A stretch of 64,000 nt of DNA from RUG11241 sp964560085 (GCA_964560085.1 CAZLKF010000002.1:124001-188000), one strand, 5' to 3'; counted from the stretch's first letter, positions 8,749 to 18,254 are shown. Numbers and translations: made by a program. Notes: generated by a model not told the origin, from the sequence alone.

Positions 8749-9695
8749 AATAAATTCCTCACAATCTCTATAATTTTTTGCTCTGCTTCTTTCAAGGAGC
8801 ATTCTAAATTTGTGGCTGCTGAAGTAAGAGCTCCACCGCCACCTAACAAAGACATTATTTCTTGAGCATTAAATTTTCCCAATGTTCTAGCACTAATTCT
8901 AACAACATCCTTAGAAATATTGCCTAAGCAGAAGCTTATTTCAATATTTTTAAACATTAACAATTCATCAGCAATTTGCGCCAGTTCAACTGCTGTATGA
9001 ATTTCGTCGTCTAAAACACAAATACTTATTTTTTCTTTATAAACATAACTCTTTTTTAATAATTCATGTCTTTTCAAAATGCTCTCACGAGATTCACGTA
9101 AAATCTCTTGCTTAGCAATTGGTGATGCTCCCATTTCAATTAATATTCCTGCTGCCCTATAAGTTTCTGGCGTCGTCTTAAAATTAAAAGAATTTGTATC
9201 AATTTCTAATCCTGCCAACATTATAGTCGCTAAATTTTCATCTATTTCAAAATTCAAATATTTTAGATAATAAACCACGAATTCTATAACACTAGATAAA
9301 TTCGAATTCACATAACTTATTTCGGTATTTTGAATATAATCCTCATTTTTACTATGATGATCTATTACCAAAACATGTTTAAATATACTTAACAATTTTT
9401 CTTCTTCAACATATATTGCCGAGTTAGTATCTACTACAATCAGTAAAGTTTTTTCACTATCAAACTTTTCGCAATTGGCAGTGATTAATTCCAAATCAAA
9501 CATATTTGCTACTTTATTAATAGTTTCATTTAATTCATTTATATAGATATATGCTTCCTTCTTAAATTTTCTAGCAATTTTTGCTAAAACAATCGATGAA
9601 GCTAGGCCATCTAGATCTGTATTTTTATGACTCATTATAAGAATACTATCATATTCTTTAATTTTTTTAGTCAAACTGTTAAATATCTCTATCAT
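8745..9695 (-). CDS. Stand-alone DHH-DHHA1 phosphodiesterase, reduced GdpP-type
   Basis: The 316-residue protein consists only of a DHH domain and a DHHA1 domain. Motif I is H23, D27 and D29 (SHKNTDLDG), motif II D89, motif III DHH 112-114, motif IV D166, and the C-terminal DHHA1 GGGG-ALTSAAT motif is present. It sits directly upstream of rplI-dnaB, where B. subtilis has gdpP, the membrane c-di-AMP phosphodiesterase with two membrane helices, PAS and degenerate GGDEF domains. Those sensor domains are missing here and there is no broken remnant upstream. It probably degrades c-di-AMP or pApA in the cytosol; an NrnA-like nanoRNase role is the alternative. The ATG at 9695 has a GGGTG site 6 bases upstream; a GTG at 9704 is also possible. 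Confidence 0.8.
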   Translation of the reverse strand: MIEIFNSLTKKIKEYDSILIMSHKNTDLDGLASSIVLAKIARKFKKEAYIYINELNETINKVANMFDLELITANCEKFDSEKTLLIVVDTNSAIYVEEEKLLSIFKHVLVIDHHSKNEDYIQNTEISYVNSNLSSVIEFVVYYLKYLNFEIDENLATIMLAGLEIDTNSFNFKTTPETYRAAGILIEMGASPIAKQEILRESRESILKRHELLKKSYVYKEKISICVLDDEIHTAVELAQIADELLMFKNIEISFCLGNISKDVVRISARTLGKFNAQEIMSLLGGGGALTSAATNLECSLKEAEQKIIEIVRNLL

Positions 9696-9728
9696 ATCAT
9701 TCACCCATAATAATTATACTATAATTAA

Positions 9729-10631
9729 TCAATTATTACCAAGTTTATCTGCGACTTCATCTATTTTTTTTAATCGATGATAAACTCCTGATTTAGTTAT
9801 TTTGTTCCCAGTTTCAACACTAATAATTTGACTCAACTCAATTAAGGAGACATCAGGATACTTCTTACGATAATTAGCAACTTCCTGTTCTTTGCTTGAC
9901 AAAATTTCTAAACCAATCTTTTTCTCTATTTTTTCGATGTTCTTTATCTGCGTGAAAGCAGTATTAATTGTTTTATCAACATTAGCTTGTTCACAATTAT
10001 TAAGACGATTAATCATATTAGTATGATCGCGATAAATACGAATGTCTTCAAAATATAATACCGCTTTATTAGCACCAATCAGTTTTAAAAAATCGCTTAT
10101 TTTTTCTGCTTCTTTTACATATATCATGTAATTATTGCTACGAGCAATGATTTTAGCAATGATGTTATATTGTTCTAATGCTTTAATAATAAATTGTGCA
10201 TATTTCACGCTGTCTACGGAAAATTCCAAGTGATACCTAGACTTCTGAGGATCATTTATACTACCTTTTATTAAGAAAATACCACGCAAATAAGCTCTTA
10301 TTTGTTCTTCATCAGCAACCAGATATTCTTTTGGAATTTTTTCAATATCTAGGTCTTTAGTGATCATTTTTACTTCTTTAATTTCTAATATATAAAGATA
10401 ATTTTTATTATAATTATAACCTCTACGAACAATAATTTTTGGGGAAATTCCATAAATTTTATTTATAAGTGAGTATATTCTTTGAGCAACTAATATATTT
10501 TCAGTATTAATTCTTATACAGCTGTCATCAATAAAACTATTTCTAATTATTGCTGATAATTCAGATATTTCTTCGATTGTATTTGTAGTTAAACTACAAA
10601 TTTCATTTTTGACATTACTTGTAAAAGTCAT
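9729..10631 (-). CDS. whiA: DNA-binding protein WhiA
   Basis: WhiA combines a LAGLIDADG-like domain with a C-terminal helix-turn-helix domain. It controls sporulation septation in Streptomyces and influences division and chromosome segregation in Bacillus. The 300-residue product shows the family features: an early VKNEICSL segment, the IYRDHTNMINRLNNCEQAN stretch near residue 205, and a C-terminal SGVYHRLKKIDEVADKL helix-turn-helix end. trxB lies upstream, as in the trxB-yvcIJKL cluster, but rapZ and yvcK homologues are not present between them. Confidence 0.93.
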   Translation of the reverse strand: MTFTSNVKNEICSLTTNTIEEISELSAIIRNSFIDDSCIRINTENILVAQRIYSLINKIYGISPKIIVRRGYNYNKNYLYILEIKEVKMITKDLDIEKIPKEYLVADEEQIRAYLRGIFLIKGSINDPQKSRYHLEFSVDSVKYAQFIIKALEQYNIIAKIIARSNNYMIYVKEAEKISDFLKLIGANKAVLYFEDIRIYRDHTNMINRLNNCEQANVDKTINTAFTQIKNIEKIEKKIGLEILSSKEQEVANYRKKYPDVSLIELSQIISVETGNKITKSGVYHRLKKIDEVADKLGNN

Positions 10632-10664
10632 AAAATCACCTGCTACTATTATACTATAAAGTAA

Positions 10665-10690
10665 GAAAAAACAGAAAAATAATTTTCTGT
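10665..10690 (-). terminator. Intrinsic terminator of trxB
   Basis: On the minus strand an 8-bp perfect stem (ACAGAAAA/TTTTCTGT, positions 671-678 and 683-690 after 10,000) with a 4-base loop is followed by six T residues. It lies directly after the trxB stop, ahead of whiA. Confidence 0.75.
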
Positions 10691-11596
10691 CTACTTATAC
10701 CATGTTTTTTTTATATAATTGCTAGCTATACTAGCTTCACTTACAGCAGTTGTGAGTTGATATAAATCTTTAAATATAGCATCACCTATAGCAAAGACAC
10801 CAGCAATATTTGTTTCACAATTTTTATCAACTTCCAAATAACCATTTTGATTATTCAAAGCTACTTTAGATATTATATCATAATTAGGTTCATAACCAAT
10901 ACTTACAAACGCCCCATTAACATTTATTTCCGAAATGTTTTCTTCAATTCCTATTTCAATTTTTTCTAATACTTCATTTCCAACAAACTTCTTAACATTG
11001 GCATTATATAATATTTCAATGTTTTGTTTACTACTAAGTGAGCTAATTAAAACTTCATCCCCTCGTAATTTGTCTCTGCGACATATAAGATAACATTTTT
11101 TAACAATGTTTGATAAATAGATGGCATTTTCAATAGCACTAGCTCCACCGCCAATAACTGCGACATCTTTTCCCTTAAAGAAGAACCCATCACAAACAGC
11201 ACAATAACTAATACCTCTACCTAAAAAGGTTGACTCATTTTCAGCCTTAAGTTGGCGAGGAACACGACCAGTTGCTAAAATCAACTGATTGCATTCATAT
11301 ACGTTTTTATTTGTTGTAATCCTTTTTTCATCTGCATTTATCATCACTTCTAAAACATTTTCGTTTCGATAATCAATTTCCAGTTCTTGCATTTGTTTGA
11401 AAATTCTATTAGCAAGAATTTCCCCATCTGCTTCTAAAAAACCCGGATAATTTTTAATGTTCTTTGTTTTATTTAGTTGTCCACCAGGGAGTTCTTTTTC
11501 AACAATTAAAACATCAATTCCAAATCTTTTCAAATATATGGCAGCAGTCATTCCTGCTATACCAGCTCCAATGACTAAACACTCTTTTTTTTCCAT
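10691..11596 (-). CDS. trxB: Thioredoxin reductase
   Basis: The 301-residue flavoprotein has an N-terminal FAD-binding GAGIAGMTAA motif, the redox-active pair C132/C135 (CAVC), and an NADPH-binding GGGASAIENA motif, followed by the FAD-contacting GDAI segment near the C terminus. It should reduce thioredoxin with NADPH. Ferredoxin-NADP reductase relatives lack the CxxC pair, which supports this call. The many cysteines in the giant surface proteins of this window make cellular thiol control of interest, though no direct link is shown. Confidence 0.9.
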   Translation of the reverse strand: MEKKECLVIGAGIAGMTAAIYLKRFGIDVLIVEKELPGGQLNKTKNIKNYPGFLEADGEILANRIFKQMQELEIDYRNENVLEVMINADEKRITTNKNVYECNQLILATGRVPRQLKAENESTFLGRGISYCAVCDGFFFKGKDVAVIGGGASAIENAIYLSNIVKKCYLICRRDKLRGDEVLISSLSSKQNIEILYNANVKKFVGNEVLEKIEIGIEENISEINVNGAFVSIGYEPNYDIISKVALNNQNGYLEVDKNCETNIAGVFAIGDAIFKDLYQLTTAVSEASIASNYIKKTWYK

Positions 11597-11604
11597 TTAA
11601 TCTC

Positions 11605-12393
11605 CTATTCATTGTATCTGTTTTCGAAGCGTGATTTAAAAACATTCTTAAGCATAAATATTATTCCAGCAACGATAAATAAAATTGAAACTATTTGTGC
11701 CACTTTAAAATCTTTAAACATTAAGCTATCAGTTCTCATACTTTCAACGAAAAATCTACCAATTCCATACCATATTAAATAGAATCCTGTTATCTGACCT
11801 ATTTTAATATTTTTAGTTCGCCTGATTATTAACATTATAATTAAACCTATAAGGTTCCATAATGACTCATAAAGAAAAGTTGGATGATAATATATTCCGT
11901 TAATATTCATCCCTTCGATTATAAAGTCTGGAATATGGATGTTTTTTAAGGTTTCTAAGGTTGTAGCAGGGCCATGTGCTTCAGAATTAAAGAAGTTACC
12001 CCATCGACCAATTATTTGGCCAACAATCAAACCAACTGCTGTCATATCTAATATCTTTACTATGTTATAAGAATGCTTTTTTGTATAAATTATTATAAAA
12101 ATGAGACCAAAAATAATTCCGCCGTGAATGGCTAAACCACCTTCCCATATTTTCAAAGCATTAATTGGATTATCTGCATACAAATCCCAATTAAAAGCAA
12201 CATAGTACAATCTTGCTCCAATTATAGCAATGGGTATTGTATAGAAAAATAAATTTATAATAAATTCTTCGGAGATCCCAAAACGTCTAGCTTCACGTAA
12301 TAATAAATATCCACCTAGTAAAAATCCAATAAATAACATTACAGAATACCAATATATTTGAACAAACCCCAAGTCTACTAAAACACTATTCAT
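11605..12393 (-). CDS. lgt: Prolipoprotein diacylglyceryl transferase
   Basis: Lgt attaches diacylglycerol to the lipobox cysteine of prelipoproteins at the membrane. The 262-residue multi-pass protein carries GGLAIHGGIIFG (conserved histidine) and the Lgt signature GRWGNFFNSEAHG, with a C-terminal GRFFVESMR. The ATG at 12393 is preferred because GGTGA lies 5 bases before it; a GTG 12 bases further upstream is possible. The yidC product in this window is a likely Lgt substrate. Confidence 0.95.
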   Translation of the reverse strand: MNSVLVDLGFVQIYWYSVMLFIGFLLGGYLLLREARRFGISEEFIINLFFYTIPIAIIGARLYYVAFNWDLYADNPINALKIWEGGLAIHGGIIFGLIFIIIYTKKHSYNIVKILDMTAVGLIVGQIIGRWGNFFNSEAHGPATTLETLKNIHIPDFIIEGMNINGIYYHPTFLYESLWNLIGLIIMLIIRRTKNIKIGQITGFYLIWYGIGRFFVESMRTDSLMFKDFKVAQIVSILFIVAGIIFMLKNVFKSRFENRYNE

Positions 12394-12422
12394 GTTATTC
12401 ACCACTTTCTATCATGATTATA

Positions 12423-14372
12423 CTATTTTTCAGAACGCATTTCAAACAATACGTCTCGTAATTCCGTCGCTCTTTCAAATTCAAGATTCTTAGCTGCTTC
12501 AAGCATTGCTTTTTCTATGTCAGCTATTATTTTTTCTTTCTCTTTCTTAGACAAAGTTTCCTTTTTTTCAATCTTCTTATCAATATTGTTACTAATTACT
12601 TCTGGAATATCTTTAATTATAGTTTTTGGTGTAATCCCATTTTCAATATTATAACTAAGTTGGATATCACGTCGACGATTAGTTTCTTCAATTGCTTTTT
12701 GCATTGCTTCACTTAATTGATCTGCATACATTATTACGCGTCCATTTACATTTCTAGCTGCGCGACCTATCGTTTGAATTAATGAACGTTCACTACGTAA
12801 AAAGCCTTGTTTATCAGCATCAATTATCGTTACTAAACTAACTTCTGGAATATCTAGTCCTTCTCTAAGCAAATTAATTCCTACTAATACATCATATTTG
12901 CCAACTCTCAAGTCTCTTATTATTTGCATTCTCTCTAGTGTTTTAATTTCACTATGTAGATAAGCGACTTTAATATCTAATTTTTTCAAATATGCCGTCA
13001 ATTCTTCTGACATTCTTATCGTCAATGTAGTCACCAATGTTCGCTCATTTTTGACAATTTGTTGATGAATTTCTGTTACTAAGTCATCAATTTGATTCTT
13101 AGATAAGCGAACATCAATTTTTGGATCTAATAATCCAGTAGGTCGAATAATCTGTTGAACAGTTTGTTCAGAAAGCGCTAATTCATAATCGCCTGGCGTT
13201 GCTGATATATATATAACTTGATCTAACTTCTCTTTAAATTCATCAAATTTTAATGGACGATTATCCATTGCACTTGGTAATCTAAAACCATATTCAACTA
13301 GAACTTTTTTACGTGCTTGATCACCATTGTACATTCCTCTAATTTGGGGAACAGTGACATGTGATTCATCAATTATTAGAAGAAAATTTTTCTTAAAAAA
13401 ATCAATTAAGGTTGTTGGGGTTTCACCAGATTCTCTTAGTGCTAAATGTCTAGCATAGTTTTCAACCCCATGACAAAAGCCTGTCTCAAGGAGCATTTCA
13501 ATATCGTAATTTGTTCGTTCTTCTAATCTTTGAGCTTCTAAATATTTATTGTTTTCCTTAAAATATTTTAATTGACTTTCCAATTCACTCTTTATATTTG
13601 CAACTGCTTTTTGAATTTTTTCATTACTTGTTACAAAAAGGCTAGCTGGAAATATTGATATTGTCTTCTTGTTAGTCAATACCTTACCTGTTACAACATC
13701 AAACTCATAGATACTTTCAATTTCATCATCAAAAAAGTCAACTCTAATTCCTTTATTATGCTGATTAGAAGGAATTATTTCTAAAACATCTCCTTTTGCT
13801 CTGAATGTTCCTCTTTTGAAATCTATGTTATTTCTTTCGTATAACATTTCCACAAGTTTTAATAAAATTTCATTTCTTTCAATTTTATCACCTACGGTTA
13901 GCGTTAAAATCTTTTTTTCATATTCTTCAATTTCACCAATACCATAAATACACGAAACAGAAGCCACAACTATCGTGTCAGAATTACGCAAAAGCGATGA
14001 TGTGGCAGAATGTCTAAGTTCATCTATTTCGTCATTAATCGAAGCATCCTTTTCAATGTATGTGTCTGTTTTTGGTACATAAGCTTCTGGTTGATAATAA
14101 TCATAATAGCTAACAAAGTATTCCACATGATTATGAGGAAACAATTCCTTTAACTCAGCATACAATTGGCCGGCCAAAGTTTTATTATGAGCTAAAACTA
14201 AAGTTGGTTTATTTATTTCTTTTATGACATTAGCAATTGTAAATGTCTTGCCTGTTCCTGTTGCTCCTAGTAATACTTGATTTTTATACCCGTTCTTTAA
14301 ACCATTAACTAATTCTTGGATAGCTTTGGGTTGATCTCCTGCCGGGCTATACTTTGATACTAAATTAAACAT
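12423..14372 (-). CDS. uvrB: UvrABC system protein B
   Basis: UvrB is the damage-verifying helicase-like subunit of nucleotide excision repair. The 649-residue product shows the Walker A GATGTGKT near residue 39, the beta-hairpin YYDYYQPEAYVP used to probe DNA, helicase motifs, the QTIGRAARN motif VI, and a C-terminal UVR domain (LEFERATELRDVLFEM) that contacts UvrC. A GAGG site precedes the ATG. No uvrA is adjacent in this window. Confidence 0.96.
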   Translation of the reverse strand: MFNLVSKYSPAGDQPKAIQELVNGLKNGYKNQVLLGATGTGKTFTIANVIKEINKPTLVLAHNKTLAGQLYAELKELFPHNHVEYFVSYYDYYQPEAYVPKTDTYIEKDASINDEIDELRHSATSSLLRNSDTIVVASVSCIYGIGEIEEYEKKILTLTVGDKIERNEILLKLVEMLYERNNIDFKRGTFRAKGDVLEIIPSNQHNKGIRVDFFDDEIESIYEFDVVTGKVLTNKKTISIFPASLFVTSNEKIQKAVANIKSELESQLKYFKENNKYLEAQRLEERTNYDIEMLLETGFCHGVENYARHLALRESGETPTTLIDFFKKNFLLIIDESHVTVPQIRGMYNGDQARKKVLVEYGFRLPSAMDNRPLKFDEFKEKLDQVIYISATPGDYELALSEQTVQQIIRPTGLLDPKIDVRLSKNQIDDLVTEIHQQIVKNERTLVTTLTIRMSEELTAYLKKLDIKVAYLHSEIKTLERMQIIRDLRVGKYDVLVGINLLREGLDIPEVSLVTIIDADKQGFLRSERSLIQTIGRAARNVNGRVIMYADQLSEAMQKAIEETNRRRDIQLSYNIENGITPKTIIKDIPEVISNNIDKKIEKKETLSKKEKEKIIADIEKAMLEAAKNLEFERATELRDVLFEMRSEK

Positions 14373-14401
14373 AATTCCTCCTTTGCTATAACATCATAAT
14401 T

Positions 14402-15319
14402 TTAGCCATGGCGACCGCCACCGCCACCATGTCCACCACCAGATGAACCTCCAAATGATGAATGTCCACCACTACCGCTAGACGATGACACATGGTAGGA
14501 GGTAGTGTGTGTGGTTACGAATTGATTCTGTCTATTGGTATAAATAATACTTTCTTTATCTAGATATTCTTGTGCTTCACTTACTTTTTTAACCATTTTA
14601 TTTTTTAAAACTAAAATTATCATAATTACAACTGTTATTATTGTTGATACTATTGTAGCTATTCCGAGTGGAAAAGTATAATTTTTATGGATATATCCGC
14701 TATCATCTATGTAATAATCATTCATATCTTCAGGAATTCCTGCATCGTAATAGTTAGATGCTGATTCTATAAATTTTTTAAATCCACTTAAATATAAATC
14801 ATTATATAAATTATTGTAAATTTCATCCAAAATATTTTCACAGCGCTCAAAAGGATAATATAATTGTGCATTACCAAAAGTAAAAATATTGTAATACCTA
14901 CTTGTTTCGTTAACATTTCTGACAATTATCAAACCACTATATTTTTCGAAATTTAAGCCAAAATCATTGTAATCGTAAAAATCAGCCGCATAATTCTCGG
15001 CGTATGATTCTATCTCCGTATATGTCGATTCAACATCAATCGTTAATATTACTATATCCATCTTATTTCTAGAAACAAAATCCTGGGCTAAAGTAGCTAA
15101 AGCTTTTTCATCTTCTTCTGATATAACATCTGCAAAATCATAAATTTTCTCATTAGCATCTACTCGTGGTGTTGCGTACACGTTATTTATATTGTTTTCA
15201 TTTATAATCCATTTTTTATTGACACCCAAATCATTTTCTGTTCTTTCAAATGTTTTAGGCATAGCCTTAACTACTGAAAAACTCATAAATAGTATTAAAA
15301 ATATAATAACCTTCTTCAT
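14402..15319 (-). CDS. Membrane-anchored TPM-domain protein with Gly/His-rich tail
   Basis: The 305-residue product has a signal peptide (MKKVIIFLILFMSF), an extracellular TPM domain (about residues 50-190, with YDFADVISEEDEKAL), one membrane helix (about 215-240), and a glycine-, serine- and histidine-rich tail ending GGGGGRHG. TPM domains are linked to photosystem assembly in plants and to poorly defined phosphatase or chaperone roles in bacteria (YgcG family). The ATG at 15319 follows the stop of the upstream zinc-ribbon gene by one base and has an AGGT site, so the two form a coupled pair. The tail could bind metal. Confidence 0.75.
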   Translation of the reverse strand: MKKVIIFLILFMSFSVVKAMPKTFERTENDLGVNKKWIINENNINNVYATPRVDANEKIYDFADVISEEDEKALATLAQDFVSRNKMDIVILTIDVESTYTEIESYAENYAADFYDYNDFGLNFEKYSGLIIVRNVNETSRYYNIFTFGNAQLYYPFERCENILDEIYNNLYNDLYLSGFKKFIESASNYYDAGIPEDMNDYYIDDSGYIHKNYTFPLGIATIVSTIITVVIMIILVLKNKMVKKVSEAQEYLDKESIIYTNRQNQFVTTHTTSYHVSSSSGSGGHSSFGGSSGGGHGGGGGRHG

Positions 15320-15320
15320 A

Positions 15321-16370
15321 TTAATTACCTGTTGCATATATTATATACGATATTAAAATAACTAAAGCAAATGATAAAGTAAAAATTAATAGAGAATACA
15401 ATATTGCCTTCTTTTTATCAATTGGAATATTTCCAATAAATTCTCCCGTTTGGCCATTCATTGCAAAAATATAATACTTATCATTATATTTAACATTTAC
15501 CATCCACACTGGAAGAAGAACATATTCAGCTACGTTTTTTACTCCACTAAGAGTGTTTTTTGTTATTACTTTTGATGTATATGTGCCAATATCAGTTAGC
15601 ATTACATTAGTTGTTGAATTAACAGCCCTGGCATTAGCATCTTTAAATGCTTCGTCACTTTTTACATCATATTTTTCTGCCAAAAATCCAGATAGATATG
15701 CATGATTATAATCAGTTAATTCTGCATAATTAAATGGTTCAATTGTACTCATTATATCATTATCAAATCTTGTTGAACCATCAACAGGAACTTTTAAATA
15801 TCTCATACTTCCGGATCTTGAAGCTTTATAAATATCTGTTTTGGTATAATTCATATTTCCAGAAGTCCATGAACTGATATTCTTACAATCAGCAATCAAA
15901 TCACCTGAAACTTCTATGTCATACAACCAAAACGGAATATATATTCCGCTTATTTTTTCTATATTTTTGGCATCATTAAATGTTTTAGGCATAAGTGGTC
16001 GACCTTTTGACAAGCCTTTGAAAGAAGAGATAGCTAATGCTTTTTCCTTTTTAAAAGGAATTATTTTTGTTGGTCTAAAATCACCGGATAATTTGCTTTT
16101 TAATATAGCCGTATTTCCACAATAAACGCAGAATGTTGCAGATGTTTGCTCATCAGCAACTATTTCAGCTCCGCAATCTTGACAGTGATATTTAATATAA
16201 TTAGTATTCGCATTTGTTTTTTCATCCGAATTATTATTTTTTAAATCTTTTAATGAAAACTCACCGCCGCAATAGTTACATTTCCAATTCCCAGTAGTTG
16301 GATTAAACATAATTGGAGCTGCACACGAAGGGCACTTATTATCTCCAGTTCTTTCTGTTTTTTTTGTCAT
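15321..16370 (-). CDS. TFIIB-type zinc-ribbon membrane protein of unknown function
   Basis: The 349-residue product has two zinc ribbons at its N terminus (CPSC...CNYC and CQDC...CVYC, within the first 100 residues), a central soluble region with IPFKKEKAL and IYIPFWLYDIEVSG motifs, and one C-terminal membrane helix (about 322-345). Such proteins are widespread in Bacillota and often encoded beside TPM-domain proteins, as here. The function is not known. The ATG at 16370 has an AGGTG site 6 bases upstream; a GTG at 16379 is an alternative. Confidence 0.7.
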   Translation of the reverse strand: MTKKTERTGDNKCPSCAAPIMFNPTTGNWKCNYCGGEFSLKDLKNNNSDEKTNANTNYIKYHCQDCGAEIVADEQTSATFCVYCGNTAILKSKLSGDFRPTKIIPFKKEKALAISSFKGLSKGRPLMPKTFNDAKNIEKISGIYIPFWLYDIEVSGDLIADCKNISSWTSGNMNYTKTDIYKASRSGSMRYLKVPVDGSTRFDNDIMSTIEPFNYAELTDYNHAYLSGFLAEKYDVKSDEAFKDANARAVNSTTNVMLTDIGTYTSKVITKNTLSGVKNVAEYVLLPVWMVNVKYNDKYYIFAMNGQTGEFIGNIPIDKKKAILYSLLIFTLSFALVILISYIIYATGN

Positions 16371-16430
16371 TTTACTCACCTTTTTTATTATAACATATTG
16401 CTTTATGCTTTAAAATTGTTTTTCATTTAT

Positions 16431-16459
16431 TTCAAAAAAAAAAGTTAAGTTTAACTTTT
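16431..16459 (-). terminator. Intrinsic terminator after the noc-like gene
   Basis: On the minus strand a short AT-rich stem (AAAAGTTA/TAACTTTT, about 16440-16459) is followed by a run of more than eight T. It sits at the end of the ParB-family gene. Confidence 0.5.
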
Positions 16460-17534
16460 ATTTTTTTGTTATTTTAAATATCACTTCAAACATATTTTCA
16501 AAATCAAAATTCTCAATTTCAATTTGGTAACCTAATTTTTTAATTTCTTCGGTTGCTGCATTGACTATAGTTGTAATTTTAGTGAGTTCGGATTCTTGAC
16601 TCGATGTTTCTGACATCATTTCTTCAAAATTGTTTGTTGATTTGGTATTATAAAAATTCATTAAATCATCATTGAATGCTTGCGTTTTTTCAGAAGAAAT
16701 TTCTCTTTCACCTATTGTTCTTCCAATATCTTTATTTGCATAAGAATGATTAACTTCTAAAAATGAAGTTGGAGTTTCTTCCTTTGAATCATCGATAATT
16801 TGTGTTATGGGAATATTTTTCAACTTTGGTTCTTCTCTAACAACTTCTTTTTTTGGTAATTCATATGCTCTATATGGGTTATCATCAAAATCTATTATTT
16901 CAATTGGCGAATTAGGAGTTGTTTCTAATTTATTTCTTTCCATTTTTCTTATTTCCTCATCTGTCTTTTTAACAGTTAATCTTTCGTTTATAATTTTATT
17001 TAATAATGTCTTTTGCTGTTCCTTATTTTCTACGCGTAATAGCGAACGAGCATGACGCTCAGAGATTTCTCCTTTCATTAGAGCATTCTGAACATCTTTA
17101 TCCAATGACAAAAGTCGCAATTTGTTTGCGATGGTTGATTGGGTTTTTCCAATTTTCATAGCCAATTGTTCTTGTGTCGTGTAACCAGCATCAAGTATTC
17201 TCTTATATGAAAGAGCTTCTTCAATTGGAGTTAAATTTTGGCGTTGAAGATTCTCAATTAAAGCAACTTCCATGCTTTCACGATCATTAATTTCAATAAC
17301 CATTGCCGCAATTTTCTTTAATCCTAATTTCTCACATGCACGAAAGCGACGCTCACCCATGACAATTTCATATTTGTCGCCAAGAGGTCTTACTGTTATC
17401 GGTTGTAAAAGACCATGCTGACGAATTGATTCTGCTAATTCGGAAACATCTTCATTAAAAATTTTTCGTGGTTGAAATCTATTAGGCACAATTTTACTTA
17501 ATTCAATTTCAACAACTCGTGAATCACGATTCAT
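16458..17534 (-). CDS. noc: Noc-type ParB-family DNA-binding protein
   Basis: The 358-residue protein has the ParB N-terminal CTP-binding domain (GLLQPITVR at 41-49, GERRFRA at 60-66, ENLQRQNL from 95), a helix-turn-helix DNA-binding domain (about 115-195) and a long acidic C-terminal region. The NRFQPR, QSTIANKLRLL and SERHARSLL segments resemble Noc more than Spo0J. At the four positions known to separate Noc from ParB specificity it has Q132, K138, S143 and R160, with the correct 6/5/17 spacing (Noc Q/K/K/R; ParB R/T/A/G). Noc's N-terminal amphipathic membrane helix is absent. No parA lies nearby. It probably binds the NBS palindromes at 32.6 and 33.5 kb, but could also contact parS. Confidence 0.82.
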   Translation of the reverse strand: MNRDSRVVEIELSKIVPNRFQPRKIFNEDVSELAESIRQHGLLQPITVRPLGDKYEIVMGERRFRACEKLGLKKIAAMVIEINDRESMEVALIENLQRQNLTPIEEALSYKRILDAGYTTQEQLAMKIGKTQSTIANKLRLLSLDKDVQNALMKGEISERHARSLLRVENKEQQKTLLNKIINERLTVKKTDEEIRKMERNKLETTPNSPIEIIDFDDNPYRAYELPKKEVVREEPKLKNIPITQIIDDSKEETPTSFLEVNHSYANKDIGRTIGEREISSEKTQAFNDDLMNFYNTKSTNNFEEMMSETSSQESELTKITTIVNAATEEIKKLGYQIEIENFDFENMFEVIFKITKK

Positions 17535-17615
17535 AGTATCCCTCTTTATTCTACCCTAACATAATATTACTATAATATTAGTAAATCTGCAAGATGTTTT
17601 TAAAAAAAAGAGAGG

Positions 17616-18254
17616 TTACCATCCCAATCTTTTTACATAGTATTCGGTTTCATGAGAAGTGACATTTGCTGTTACTGCTTCTGTTTCAAAAGCCAAATCA
17701 ATATATACTTTTTTTTCATTTCGCCATTTGCTGCGCATTGTTCCACCAGTATCCAAAACAATTGCCCGCAATTTATTATAAGTGTTATTTGTTATCTCGA
17801 TAATAGTTCCGCAAGGAAAAAGTGTATTATCGGCAGCTACTATATTAACTTCACCATATTCTTCATCTTCATAAATAATACCATCGGTAATAAGACTCCA
17901 ATTACGATTGTTTTTTGTTTCACAAGCAACATTTCCGATTTTGCTACATCCATAACAATCTGGTCCATAGCCAGTTAAAGTTCCTACATAATTGTTGTTT
18001 TTATTAGTTCCTATTCTAACAATTTCATTTTGAGGACTTCTAAACGTCTTCTCTTGTCCCTCAATCAAATGTACATATCCCATCTCACCATTAACTAAAA
18101 CTGTTTTTTCATCCAAAGCATACTTTTCTGAGTAAACGTATTCTGTTTCATATGCTAAAGTTTTAAATTCTTCATTTCTTAATGGTTCACCGCAATAACT
18201 AAAAAACATTGCCAAACTTATAATTATTATTTTCAATTTCGTCATAAATATCAT
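17616..18254 (-). CDS. Secreted 3D-domain protein, probable cell-wall hydrolase
   Basis: The 212-residue product begins with a signal-like hydrophobic stretch and ends with a 3D domain (about 115-200), in which three aspartates are seen in AADN, VLDTGG and YIDLAF. 3D domains form the catalytic beta-barrel of MltA-like lytic transglycosylases and occur in YabE, YuiC and related spore or resuscitation proteins. The region between the signal and the 3D domain (about 35-85) may be a short G5-like segment. C-terminal cysteines CYGC and later C residues are notable. An AGGTG site lies 5 bases before the ATG at 18254. tatD lies just upstream on the same strand. Confidence 0.75.
   Translation of the reverse strand: MIFMTKLKIIIISLAMFFSYCGEPLRNEEFKTLAYETEYVYSEKYALDEKTVLVNGEMGYVHLIEGQEKTFRSPQNEIVRIGTNKNNNYVGTLTGYGPDCYGCSKIGNVACETKNNRNWSLITDGIIYEDEEYGEVNIVAADNTLFPCGTIIEITNNTYNKLRAIVLDTGGTMRSKWRNEKKVYIDLAFETEAVTANVTSHETEYYVKRLGW

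Noticed and set aside
8745..9695. The DHH protein as a broken (pseudogene) gdpP
   Set aside because: The frame is intact from a good ribosome-binding site, all catalytic motifs are present, and no remnant of PAS or GGDEF coding sequence is left upstream before whiA.
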